Below, one piece after another: positions 6,376-12,991 of a DNA stretch of 12,991 nt. Below the pieces are notes generated by a model. That model was not told the DNA's origin and searched no databases. It worked only from the letters and a program-made list of their open reading frames with translations. The stretch comes from Bacteroidota bacterium (GTDB lineage Bacteria; Bacteroidota; Ignavibacteria; Ignavibacteriales; Ignavibacteriaceae), in the NCBI GenBank assembly GCA_023433685.1, contig JAEYUD010000152.1:1-12991 (forward strand). Reading direction: 5' to 3'. Position 1 is the stretch's first letter; each line of letters opens with the position of its first letter. Both the position numbers and the translations under genes were made by a program.

Positions 6376-6798
6376 ATGAAAATTTTCCCGGCCCGGTTCC
6401 ACTTTTTATTTTTCCTTCTTTTAGCCTCATGCGAGTCTCCACGTCTCGTTTTTCCGGATATCCAGTATGGAGTTGTCATTGACTCAACTTCTCCGGCACT
6501 CTACACTTCCGGCAAGCGGGATTCCCTTTCGATTCTCGTTCCCGGTGACAGAATAGTATCCCCTGACACTGTTGTCACCCTCTTCACGAAAGATGACGAG
6601 TTCCGGCTCTCCGCGGTAAACACCACAACGGATATAATTTCAGGTGGTTTCGATTTTGGAAATGAAACAATCACCACCATGACAGACCATTTTATAATTT
6701 CCCGAAGCAATTCCCGGATACTTCCGAAGAGGACCCGTACCGTAATCGGATTCGCGTCGGGTGAAAACCGGGAAATTAACTGGAGTGAATCAAAATGA
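6376..6798 (+). CDS. Putative lipoprotein, function unknown
   Basis: A 140-residue protein starting MKIFPARFHF with a hydrophobic stretch that ends in the lipobox LASC (residues 16-19), so lipid attachment at Cys19 by signal peptidase II is expected. The residue after Cys is Glu, which gives no strong Asp-type inner-membrane retention signal. The mature part is rich in Ser and Thr and beta-prone, with no domain I recognise. The reading frame runs back to a TTG at 6331, but ATG 6376 begins a normal signal sequence and is preferred. Its TGA overlaps the esterase ATG (ATGA at 6795-6798), so the two are very likely translationally coupled and may act in the same envelope process. Any functional assignment would be a guess. 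Confidence 0.75.
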   Translation: MKIFPARFHFLFFLLLASCESPRLVFPDIQYGVVIDSTSPALYTSGKRDSLSILVPGDRIVSPDTVVTLFTKDDEFRLSAVNTTTDIISGGFDFGNETITTMTDHFIISRSNSRILPKRTRTVIGFASGENREINWSESK

Positions 6799-7925
6799 AA
6801 ACCTTATTTAGATCTTTACCTTTACTGTTCCTTCTTACCATTGTTACTTCCGCGCAGATAAAGGTTACAATTACCGCGCGGGTTGACAGCCTGAACCCTT
6901 CTGAATCTGTCTATATCGCGGGAAATCTGGCTCAAATTGGGGAGTGGAACCCTGCAAAAGCCAAATTGGTGGAGGTGAAGCCGGGGCTTTGGTCGATCTC
7001 GTTTGAAATGGAGAAACCCGGGGATCTGGAGTTTAAGTTCACAAAAGGCAGCTGGTCGCAAGAGGCTGCAAACCCCGATGGCACCACCCCCGGAAATCAT
7101 ATCGCGAAGGTAGTCAGCGATACACTTCTAACCTATGATATCTGTTGCTGGAGCAAATATAAATCAGCGTCTTTCAAAGGTCAGATAACCGGAAACGTTG
7201 AGTATATTCGCGGAGTTGGTGCCGGTGATATCCTTCCACGCGATATAATCATACTTCTCCCCGATGGTTACAAAAACTCAAACGAGAGATATCCGGTGCT
7301 CTACATGCACGATGGACAGAATATCTTCGACCCCTCAACCGTCGGTTTTGGTGTCGACTGGCAGGTTGACGAAGCCATCGATTCGCTGACACGTCAGGGT
7401 AAAGTGCAAAAAATGATCATCGTCGGCATTTATAACAGCAAAAACCGGCGTGATGAATACTCAAACTGCCCACTTGGTAACGAGTACATGAAATTTGTGG
7501 TTAATAATGTGAAGCCAATGATCGATTCACTCTACAGAACCAAACCCGGACGGGAATTCACATCAACCGCGGGGTCATCAATGGGCGGACTGATCTCTTT
7601 CATGCTCCTTTGGGAGTATAATGATGTATTCTCAAAAGCCGGGAGCTTCTCCCCTGCTTTAAAGATCGACCGTTTCGATTACGTTTCAACTGTAAAAAGT
7701 ACAGGCAATAAAAAGAGAAACTTCAAGTTGTATATCGACAATGGTGGTCTCGGACTGGAAGCCAGACTTCAACCCGGAATTGACGAGATGATCGCGTTAC
7801 TGAAAGAGCTCGGTTACCGTGAAGGAACTGATTTTATCACCGTTTTCGACCCCAACGCCGAGCACAATGAATCAGCCTGGGCTAAACGGATCCCCAATTT
7901 TCTTATAAAAATGTTCGGCAATTAA
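6795..7925 (+). CDS. Exported esterase of the IroE/Fes/CE1 type with N-terminal starch-binding-like domain
   Basis: A 376-residue exported alpha/beta-hydrolase. Signal peptide at 1-20 (hydrophobic core LPLLFLLTIVTSA). Residues about 22-115 look like a CBM20/CBM48 carbohydrate-binding module: VYIAGNLAQIGEWNP (39-53), then GLWSISFEM and FKFTKGSW with the WSQEAANPDG segment. Residues about 135-375 form a putative esterase (PF00756) domain: PVLYMHDGQNIFDP (167-180), nucleophile elbow GSSMGG with Ser262, probable acid Asp315 (YIDNGG) and His357 (AEHNESAW). The family covers feruloyl and acetylxylan esterases, trehalose mycolyltransferases and siderophore esterases; with a CBM, an ester-decorated polysaccharide is a reasonable but unproven substrate. 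The start overlaps the lipoprotein stop by ATGA; queE begins 25 nt after its stop. Confidence 0.88.
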   Translation: MKTLFRSLPLLFLLTIVTSAQIKVTITARVDSLNPSESVYIAGNLAQIGEWNPAKAKLVEVKPGLWSISFEMEKPGDLEFKFTKGSWSQEAANPDGTTPGNHIAKVVSDTLLTYDICCWSKYKSASFKGQITGNVEYIRGVGAGDILPRDIIILLPDGYKNSNERYPVLYMHDGQNIFDPSTVGFGVDWQVDEAIDSLTRQGKVQKMIIVGIYNSKNRRDEYSNCPLGNEYMKFVVNNVKPMIDSLYRTKPGREFTSTAGSSMGGLISFMLLWEYNDVFSKAGSFSPALKIDRFDYVSTVKSTGNKKRNFKLYIDNGGLGLEARLQPGIDEMIALLKELGYREGTDFITVFDPNAEHNESAWAKRIPNFLIKMFGN

Positions 7926-7950
7926 TGTTTACACACGGATACAATGAATT

Positions 7951-8589
7951 ATGCTTAAAATAAATGAAATTTACTTCTCGATTCAGGGTGAAAGCACACA
8001 CGCCGGTCTACCCTGCGTGTTTGTTCGTTTGACCTACTGCAATCTGAGATGTACCTACTGCGATACAGAATACGCTTTTTACGAGGGTAAGGATATGACC
8101 CTCGAAGAGATTGTTGCAGAAGTTAAAAAATACAACTGCGACATGGTTGAAATTACAGGTGGTGAACCCCTGATCCAAAAGGAAGTGCTGCCTCTGATGG
8201 AAACCCTCTGCAACCTCGGTTACAAAGTACTCATCGAAACGGGCGGCAGCCTCCCGATTGAAAAAATTGACCCAAGGGTTCATGTTATAATGGACCTGAA
8301 ATGCCCATCGAGCAGGATGATGAAAAAGAACAGGTACGATAACCTGCAGTTCATCAAACCAATTGACGAAATAAAATTTGTCATTGGATCGAGAGAAGAT
8401 TATGATTGGTCAAAAGAGATGATCGAAAAATATGACCTCATGTCAAAGTGTGAGATACTGTTTTCTGTCGTTTTTGAGACCCTGAAACCGGTTGATCTTG
8501 TCAACTGGATCGTTGAAGATGCTTTAAAAGTGAGATTCCAGCTGCAAATGCACAAGTTCATCTGGGATCCAAAACAAAAAGGAGTATAG
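7951..8589 (+). CDS. queE: 7-carboxy-7-deazaguanine synthase (radical SAM)
   Basis: A 212-residue cytosolic radical SAM enzyme converting 6-carboxy-5,6,7,8-tetrahydropterin into 7-carboxy-7-deazaguanine, the second committed step towards preQ0 and queuosine. The N-terminus KINEIYFSIQGES is the QueE signature. The cluster-binding motif is Cys30-x3-Cys34-x2-Cys37 (CNLRCTYC), followed by the SAM-binding GGEP at 70-73 in EITGGEPL. Length fits the family. The ATG has no strong ribosome site. It is followed 6 nt later by queD, which makes its substrate, so the pair is an operon. queC and queF are not in the window. No preQ1 riboswitch fits in the 25-nt upstream gap. Confidence 0.95.
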   Translation: MLKINEIYFSIQGESTHAGLPCVFVRLTYCNLRCTYCDTEYAFYEGKDMTLEEIVAEVKKYNCDMVEITGGEPLIQKEVLPLMETLCNLGYKVLIETGGSLPIEKIDPRVHVIMDLKCPSSRMMKKNRYDNLQFIKPIDEIKFVIGSREDYDWSKEMIEKYDLMSKCEILFSVVFETLKPVDLVNWIVEDALKVRFQLQMHKFIWDPKQKGV

Positions 8590-8595
8590 TTTAAA

Positions 8596-9012
8596 GTGAA
8601 AATATCAAAAAGCTTCCACTGGGAAATGGGGCATCGCCTCCCCTACCACCCCGGTAAATGCGTAAACCTGCACGGACACTCTTACCGGCTTTTCCTTGAA
8701 GTTGAGGGAGAAGTTGATGAGAACGGTCTTGTGATCGATTTTTATGATCTTAAAAAAGTGGTTAACCCCATTATCGAGGAGCTCGATCATGCTTTCATGG
8801 TTTCCTCACTTGATCCGAAACTGAATGACCTGCTCGAGGGGTTCGCAACAAAGAGAGTGGATGTAAATTTCCACTCGACAGTTGAAAACATCACCAAATA
8901 TCTTCTCGACAGGATCGCCGATAATGTTCTCCCCGCGAACATTACAGCGGTTACCGCTACCGTGTATGAAACACAGGATGCCTACGCGCGTGAGACAAGG
9001 GTTATCAGGTAG
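8596..9012 (+). CDS. queD: 6-carboxy-5,6,7,8-tetrahydropterin synthase (QueD/PTPS family)
   Basis: A 138-residue enzyme that turns 7,8-dihydroneopterin triphosphate into 6-carboxytetrahydropterin, feeding QueE encoded just upstream. Zinc ligands are His13 (WEMGHRL), His26 and His28 (LHGH). Catalytic Cys22 lies in KCVNLHGH; Asp64-His65 in EELDHAF and Glu125 in VYETQDAY complete the active site. The Cys together with the queE neighbour argues for QueD and not an eukaryotic-type pyruvoyl tetrahydropterin synthase. It starts with GTG 6 nt after the queE stop, a weak start probably supported by coupling. truA starts 4 nt after its TAG. Confidence 0.94.
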   Translation: MKISKSFHWEMGHRLPYHPGKCVNLHGHSYRLFLEVEGEVDENGLVIDFYDLKKVVNPIIEELDHAFMVSSLDPKLNDLLEGFATKRVDVNFHSTVENITKYLLDRIADNVLPANITAVTATVYETQDAYARETRVIR

Positions 9013-9016
9013 CCGG

Positions 9017-9799
9017 ATGCCCGTTTATAAAATCACTCTCGAGTATGAAGGAACCCGTTTCAGTGGCTGGCAGGTGCAGAAAAACGCGAAGACCGTGCAG
9101 GGTACACTTCTGAACGCTCTCAATACCGTGTTTGGTACCGATAAGCTCGACCTTCAGGGTGCCGGAAGAACTGATGCAGGCGTCCATGCCGCGGCTCAGG
9201 TTGTATCATTGGTCGCGCCCAATGAAATTCCACCCGATGTGCTCCGCATGAAAATAAACGACCTCCTCCCTCACGATATTAATGTTCTCAAAGTGGAGAA
9301 AGCCAACGACCGCTTTCAGGCAAGGCACAACGCAAAACGGAGAACCTATCTTTATCAGATATCAACAAGAAGAACCGCCTTCGGCAAAAATTACGTCTGG
9401 TGGATCAAGGATCAACTTGATACCCGCGCCATGCGAGCAGCCGCCAAAGAGCTTACCGGAATGCACGATTTTATCTCTTTCGGCGATACGAAGATGGGTG
9501 GGGACGCAAAATCAACAAAGGTGATGGTCTACTCGACCGATGTGATAGACACCGGGTCAATGGTTCTGATCAGGATAACAGCTTCCCATTTTCTCTGGAA
9601 AATGGTCAGAAGAATTGTTGGGGTTCTTGTTCAGGTGGGCAGGGGTGAACTACCGCTCGAGAAGTTTAAGGAACTGCTGGCGCATGAAAGCGATTATCCC
9701 GCGAAATATACCGCTCCGCCAAGTGGATTGTTCCTGGAATGTGTTCAGTATGACGAGAAGGAAATACTGCCCGAGATAAAACCTCTATTTAAGGTTTAG
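9017..9799 (+). CDS. truA: tRNA pseudouridine(38-40) synthase
   Basis: A 260-residue TruA, normal in length, which isomerises uridines at 38, 39 and 40 in the anticodon arm of many tRNAs (the E. coli gene was first named hisT from its effect on tRNA-His). The N-terminus YKITLEYEGTRFSGWQVQ is typical. The catalytic Asp53 lies in GAGRTDAGVHA, followed by the RRTYLYQI and HFLWKMVRRIVG blocks. The frame is open from 8882, inside queD, but homologous sequence begins at ATG 9017, which has AGGT upstream and sits 4 nt after the queD stop. The last 11 nt overlap the end of the convergent lpxD. The tRNA-His in this window has U39, so it is a plausible substrate. Confidence 0.96.
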   Translation: MPVYKITLEYEGTRFSGWQVQKNAKTVQGTLLNALNTVFGTDKLDLQGAGRTDAGVHAAAQVVSLVAPNEIPPDVLRMKINDLLPHDINVLKVEKANDRFQARHNAKRRTYLYQISTRRTAFGKNYVWWIKDQLDTRAMRAAAKELTGMHDFISFGDTKMGGDAKSTKVMVYSTDVIDTGSMVLIRITASHFLWKMVRRIVGVLVQVGRGELPLEKFKELLAHESDYPAKYTAPPSGLFLECVQYDEKEILPEIKPLFKV

Positions 9800-10832
9800 G
9801 CTGTTCCTTTTTAAGGGCTTCGATCTCAGCTTTTAGCTGTTTTACCTGTTCATTGAGTTCAGCGAGATTACGAATGTGTACCTCGGTTTTCTTAAACTCG
9901 TTGAGCTCTTTATCGGGTGAACCCGCGTAAATTCCTCGTTTTGTGAGACTGCGTGAAATCCCGGATTGTGCTCCGATTATTATGCCGTCACCTATCTCTA
10001 TGTGATCAACAAATCCAACCTGCCCGGCAACAATTACGTTGTTACCGATCTTCGTGCTTCCGGAAACGCCCGATTGAGCCGATATGGCTGTGTTCTCACC
10101 GATCTCAACATTGTGTCCGATCTGCACAAGATTGTCAATCTTCGAGTGTGCTCTTATAACTGTGCTGCCGAGAGCCGCTCGGTCGATGGTTGTGTTCGCG
10201 CCGATCTCAACATTGTCTTCGATCACCACGTTCCCTATCTGGGGGATCTTAAGATAATTGCCGTCGGGACCTTTAACAAATCCAAATCCATCAGCGCCAA
10301 TTGAAGCGCCATTGTGGATTATTACATTTCTTCCGATCACGCTTTTCTCACGCACCGAAACGTTAGGAAATATCACGGTTCCATCACCGACAGAGCAATT
10401 CTCAAGTATAACCACGTTATGGAATAATCTCACTCCACTGCCGATCTTGCAGTTCTTGCCGATTACAACATTCTTTCCGATCGAAGTTTTCTCTCCAACG
10501 GATGTGGTGGGGTCTATCGAGGCTGTGGGGTCGATTCCGGTGAGTTCCGGTTCGTAAACAAAGAATCGCTTCAGAATCATCAGAAATGCCTGGTATGGAT
10601 TCTCAACCTCAAGGTAAACAATATCATCACGTGTTTTCTCAAACTCCCTGTTCACGAGTATTGCGCTCGCGCGGGTGGCTGGAAAATACTTCTCGTAGGC
10701 TTTTGATCCAAGAAAGGTAAGACTTCCGGGGGTGGCTTTTTCGATGTTTAGGAGATTATCTATTAAAAGATCGTCCTGCCCGGTAACCCGGGCAGAAACG
10801 AATGAAGCAATTTCTTTGAGAGAGATCTGCAT
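9789..10832 (-). CDS. lpxD: UDP-3-O-acylglucosamine N-acyltransferase
   Basis: A 347-residue cytosolic enzyme of lipid A synthesis that transfers a 3-hydroxyacyl chain from ACP to the 2-amino group of UDP-3-O-acylglucosamine. Residues 1-95 are the uridine-binding domain; about 100-295 are left-handed beta-helix hexapeptide repeats (SIGKNVVIGKNCKIG and similar). The conserved GADGFGF is at 179-185 and the catalytic His240 lies in QIGHNVEIG. The C-terminus (about 318-343) is a charged heptad-like helix (LAELNEQVKQLKAEI), as expected for the trimer's C-terminal extension. Its ATG overlaps the TAA of the upstream skp-like gene by one base (TAATG), so translation is coupled. lpxC, fabZ and lpxA, frequent neighbours, do not follow; the convergent truA does. 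Confidence 0.96.
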   Translation of the reverse strand: MQISLKEIASFVSARVTGQDDLLIDNLLNIEKATPGSLTFLGSKAYEKYFPATRASAILVNREFEKTRDDIVYLEVENPYQAFLMILKRFFVYEPELTGIDPTASIDPTTSVGEKTSIGKNVVIGKNCKIGSGVRLFHNVVILENCSVGDGTVIFPNVSVREKSVIGRNVIIHNGASIGADGFGFVKGPDGNYLKIPQIGNVVIEDNVEIGANTTIDRAALGSTVIRAHSKIDNLVQIGHNVEIGENTAISAQSGVSGSTKIGNNVIVAGQVGFVDHIEIGDGIIIGAQSGISRSLTKRGIYAGSPDKELNEFKKTEVHIRNLAELNEQVKQLKAEIEALKKEQPKP

Positions 10833-11338
10833 TATTTCAGTTTGTCAAGCACTTTTGGAGTAATGTCGTATTCGTCTTTGGCGAAGAGTATCAAAACCGC
10901 CCCGCTGCGGTCGAAAACGAAATCAAGGTTCATGTCCTTTGCAACCTGCTGAATAACAGTGAACACCTTGTTCTGAACCGGCTTCATAACTTCATCCTGT
11001 TTAAGGAAGAGTTCTCCGCCATTTCCGAACTTTTTCACCCGGTAGGCTTCCATGTCCTTTTCGAGTTGCTTGATCTCGGCTTCAAGGTCGGCTTTCATCT
11101 GATCTGTAAGAATAAGTTTTCTTCTCTCCAGATCTTCCTTCTTTGCCTTGATGTCGCTCTCCATCTTGCTGATCTCATTCTGCCATTCGGCAACAAGAGC
11201 ATCAAGCTGCCTCTTTGCATCTTCAGCATCGGGGAGGTTCTTCATTATAGCGTCTGAATCGACGTATCCAACCTTCAACTGCGCGAAAATGCCGGGGGTG
11301 GCAAGCAGCAGAAAGAGGATGACAAACTTTGCTCTCAT
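10832..11338 (-). CDS. OmpH/Skp family periplasmic chaperone, second copy
   Basis: A 168-residue exported Skp-like protein. The signal peptide at 1-20 (MRAKFVILFLLLATPGIFAQ) is followed by KVGYVDSD and the LPDAEDAKRQL block that opens Skp-family domains. A long charged helix with heptad periodicity (about 40-120) forms the expected coiled-coil arm, then a short beta-strand end (DFVFDRSGAVLIL). Skp trimers hold unfolded outer-membrane proteins in the periplasm before BamA inserts them. The frame extends one codon further to TTG 11339-11341, but ATG 11338 gives a cleaner start. It begins 19 nt after the first copy and overlaps lpxD by TAATG. The two copies share layout and the LKVG-VD start but differ strongly in sequence, so they are old paralogs. 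Confidence 0.92.
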   Translation of the reverse strand: MRAKFVILFLLLATPGIFAQLKVGYVDSDAIMKNLPDAEDAKRQLDALVAEWQNEISKMESDIKAKKEDLERRKLILTDQMKADLEAEIKQLEKDMEAYRVKKFGNGGELFLKQDEVMKPVQNKVFTVIQQVAKDMNLDFVFDRSGAVLILFAKDEYDITPKVLDKLK

Positions 11339-11357
11339 CAATTGATCTTTCGGAAAA

Positions 11358-11885
11358 TTATTTACCGGCTTTTCTTATCTTGTCGAGTACCTTGTAGGTA
11401 TAGTCGAACTGAACGTCAGCATAGAGAACGAAAGGATCCTGTGTGCTTTTCTTGTTCAGCATGTAGTTGATGCCTTCTTCTTTGGCGAGAGCTTCAATAC
11501 TGTCGTAAAGTTTCTCATAGATCGGCTTAAGAAGCTGATCCTGTTTGGTCAAAAGGTCTTCCCGTCTTTTCGCCTGAAGGTCTTCGATACCTTTCTGTTT
11601 AGCCGCGAGCTGACCTTGTTTTTCTTTAACCTTGGGATCGTTTGGCTTGTTCTGGAATTCCTTCTGGAAATTTTCAACTTCCTTGGCAAACGCCTGTGTA
11701 ACGGAATCAAGTTCAGCCTTGTATTTGGCTTCGAGAGCCTTCAGATCGCCATTGGCTTTGATTGCTTCGGGCAACTGCTGAAGAATGAGATCCGCGTCAA
11801 CAATTCCAACTTTAAGTGAGGTGTTCTGCGCGAAAACAGATGTGCCGAGAACTATAAAAAGCGAGAGAACAATAAGTCTTTTCAC
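11358..11885 (-). CDS. OmpH/Skp family periplasmic chaperone, first copy
   Basis: A 175-residue exported Skp-like protein directly downstream of bamA. The signal peptide at 1-20 ends in SVFAQ; the mature protein opens with LKVGIVDADLILQQLPEA, the family start motif. Residues about 45-130 are a Lys/Glu/Gln-rich amphipathic helix (coiled-coil arms), and the C-terminus (YMLNKKSTQDPFVLYADV) returns to the body domain. It starts with GTG, supported by AAAGGA about 7 nt upstream. It lies 26 nt after the bamA stop, so client folding (Skp) and insertion (BamA) are produced together. The symbol skp would fit, but with two paralogs it is unclear which, if either, is the functional equivalent of the E. 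coli protein. Confidence 0.93.
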   Translation of the reverse strand: MKRLIVLSLFIVLGTSVFAQNTSLKVGIVDADLILQQLPEAIKANGDLKALEAKYKAELDSVTQAFAKEVENFQKEFQNKPNDPKVKEKQGQLAAKQKGIEDLQAKRREDLLTKQDQLLKPIYEKLYDSIEALAKEEGINYMLNKKSTQDPFVLYADVQFDYTYKVLDKIRKAGK

Positions 11886-11911
11886 TACTTTTTCCTTTTA
11901 TGAGTAATTAA

Positions 11912-12991
11912 CTAAAAACCTTTGCCGAACTGGAAGTGGAACTGCCACTTGGGATCCGTTCCGTCAACTTCCTTCCTGTCAAACCCGTATCCAAGATCGA
12001 AACCGAGGAGACCAACCGGATTGATCAGGATTCTCGCGCCGAATCCCGCGCTTCTTCTGAGCTTGAAGGGATCGGCTACTGTGATATTTTCAAAAACGTT
12101 TCCTGCCTCGGCAAACGCGAGCACATAAAGAGGCATTGGGTCAAGAGACACCGCGAACCGGAGTTCTGCCACATACTTGAAGAACATGCGACCACCGATC
12201 ACATCACCATTCTGTTGCGTGGGGCCCACTGTGCGGTCGTCATAACCTCTGAGTGAGGTTGTGGCGATTACAAGTCCGGCACCACCCATGTAAAAGAGCT
12301 CGAACGGCTGGATCTTTGTTTTGTTCTTCAGATCCTGGATCAATCCCATGTCACTGCTAAGGTAGAGAGCGAACCTGCTCGAATTGAACAACCTCTTGTA
12401 CCACTCCGTGGTCAGATTGATTTTTACGTAATCAACAGTTCCGGGAAGGAACGGACCGCCCGAAACCTCAGCGTTCAGCATGAGAGATGATCCCCTTGAC
12501 GGGAAGATCGGATTATCAACGTCTTTTCTGCTGAGCGTAAACCCGAGTGTGAACTGCTCTGACTCACCTTCCGCGTAGTACCCACCACCATTGAGAACGT
12601 TGTTGTTCTGATAACGGAAAAATCCCTGAACATAGAAATAGTCATCGGGCCATTTTAATCTGCGTCCGACTTTTACGGATCCACCTGCCTGGAACAGATC
12701 ATAAATATAGCTCTGGCGTGTCGAGAAAACATCAAAACCAACGAGGGTCGGTGTGTTCATAAACCAGGGCTCGGTAAAGCCAAGTGAAAAAGTTCTGTAC
12801 AGGTTGCTTACACCGAACTGCCAGTTAAAACTTAATATCTGTCCACCGCCCAACCTGAACGGTTCAGTGATCGAAAAATTGTTCAGGGTTACACCAAGAG
12901 CTCCGGAAAATCCGTAAGAGCCGCTGTACCCGATCGAGGCGTTAAGATAATCACTCGATTTCTCTTCTACAATGAATGCAACGTTTACAGT
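11912..12991 (-). CDS. bamA: Outer membrane protein assembly factor BamA, C-terminal beta-barrel (5' end outside window)
   Basis: The frame is open to the window edge, so 359 C-terminal residues are present; the TTG at 12853 is internal. The visible part is the Omp85 16-strand barrel (PF01103), starting with the VEEKSSDYLNASIGYSG stretch at the POTRA5/barrel junction. Conserved loop 6 LRGYD lies in the segment TTSLRGYDDRTVGP, the Omp85 (V/I/L)RG(F/Y) motif. The protein ends in FHFQFGKGF, with the terminal Phe typical of the beta-signal of outer-membrane proteins. BamA inserts barrels into the outer membrane. The N-terminal POTRA domains are not visible. The order bamA-skp-skp-lpxD is a classic envelope operon and separates this gene from TamA and other Omp85 relatives. 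Confidence 0.94.
   Translation of the reverse strand, partial: TVNVAFIVEEKSSDYLNASIGYSGSYGFSGALGVTLNNFSITEPFRLGGGQILSFNWQFGVSNLYRTFSLGFTEPWFMNTPTLVGFDVFSTRQSYIYDLFQAGGSVKVGRRLKWPDDYFYVQGFFRYQNNNVLNGGGYYAEGESEQFTLGFTLSRKDVDNPIFPSRGSSLMLNAEVSGGPFLPGTVDYVKINLTTEWYKRLFNSSRFALYLSSDMGLIQDLKNKTKIQPFELFYMGGAGLVIATTSLRGYDDRTVGPTQQNGDVIGGRMFFKYVAELRFAVSLDPMPLYVLAFAEAGNVFENITVADPFKLRRSAGFGARILINPVGLLGFDLGYGFDRKEVDGTDPKWQFHFQFGKGF

Noticed and set aside
8882..9016. Upstream extension of the truA frame into queD
   Set aside because: The extra 45 residues have no TruA similarity and lie wholly inside queD; ATG 9017 with a nearby AGGT gives the normal TruA N-terminus.
9953..10557. Several overlapping plus-strand open frames
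   Set aside because: They are antisense shadows of lpxD, kept open by its hexapeptide-repeat codon pattern; the minus-strand product is a complete, motif-bearing LpxD.
12853..12991. TTG at 12853 as the start of a short barrel protein
   Set aside because: The frame stays open to the window edge and the extra residues continue the BamA barrel, so the gene is cut by the window.
1..12991. Mobile elements, CRISPR arrays, direct repeats, phage or defence genes
   Set aside because: No transposase, integrase, spaced repeats or attachment-like duplication next to the tRNA was seen; the only repetitive DNA is the lpxD hexapeptide coding region.

Overview
The window comes from a compact Gram-negative genome of moderate GC, probably in the Bacteroidota/Chlorobiota (FCB) group and possibly Ignavibacteria. 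The outer-membrane biogenesis cluster (bamA, two skp-like genes, lpxD), a lipoprotein with a clear lipobox and TAnnTTTG-type promoter boxes like those of Bacteroidota suggest this. The taxonomic placement is inference from protein character and promoter shape; no search was run.

Layout, left to right. (1) 1-627, plus strand: the 3' two thirds of a PLP-dependent ACC deaminase/D-cysteine desulfhydrase-like gene, cut by the window edge. (2) 628-3818, minus strand: hisS followed by an MIO-type amino-acid ammonia-lyase (HAL/PAL family, best guess histidine ammonia-lyase). (3) 3963-4610, plus: a hemolysin III/PAQR-like membrane protein. (4) 4601-5760, minus: tRNA-His(GTG), an intrinsic terminator, then a pirin-family gene. 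(5) 5917-9799, plus: a small exported protein, a lipoprotein and a CBM-carrying exported esterase (the last two joined by an ATGA overlap), then queE, queD and truA. (6) 9789-12991, minus: bamA (5' end outside the window), two skp/ompH-like genes and lpxD, an outer-membrane assembly and lipid A operon. Coding density is very high: all three convergent gene pairs abut or overlap at their stop codons.

The strongest observation is the histidine-charging pair. The tRNA-His gene lacks the almost universal encoded G-1, has a G1:U72 pair and has A73 in place of C73. The hisS gene 1.9 kb away encodes a long (about 517 aa), divergent HisRS whose motifs (RYDLT, PGRFREF, RGLxYYTGPVYE) recall the unusual alphaproteobacterial enzyme described for Caulobacter, which reads the anticodon, A73 and U72 instead of G-1:C73. 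The two genes are nearly adjacent here, in what looks like a non-alphaproteobacterial genome. The same window also encodes QueE/QueD (pathway to queuosine at G34 of this tRNA) and TruA (pseudouridine at 38-40; this tRNA has U39).

The rest is mostly recognisable housekeeping and envelope functions. The two small exported proteins upstream of the esterase are not recognised.
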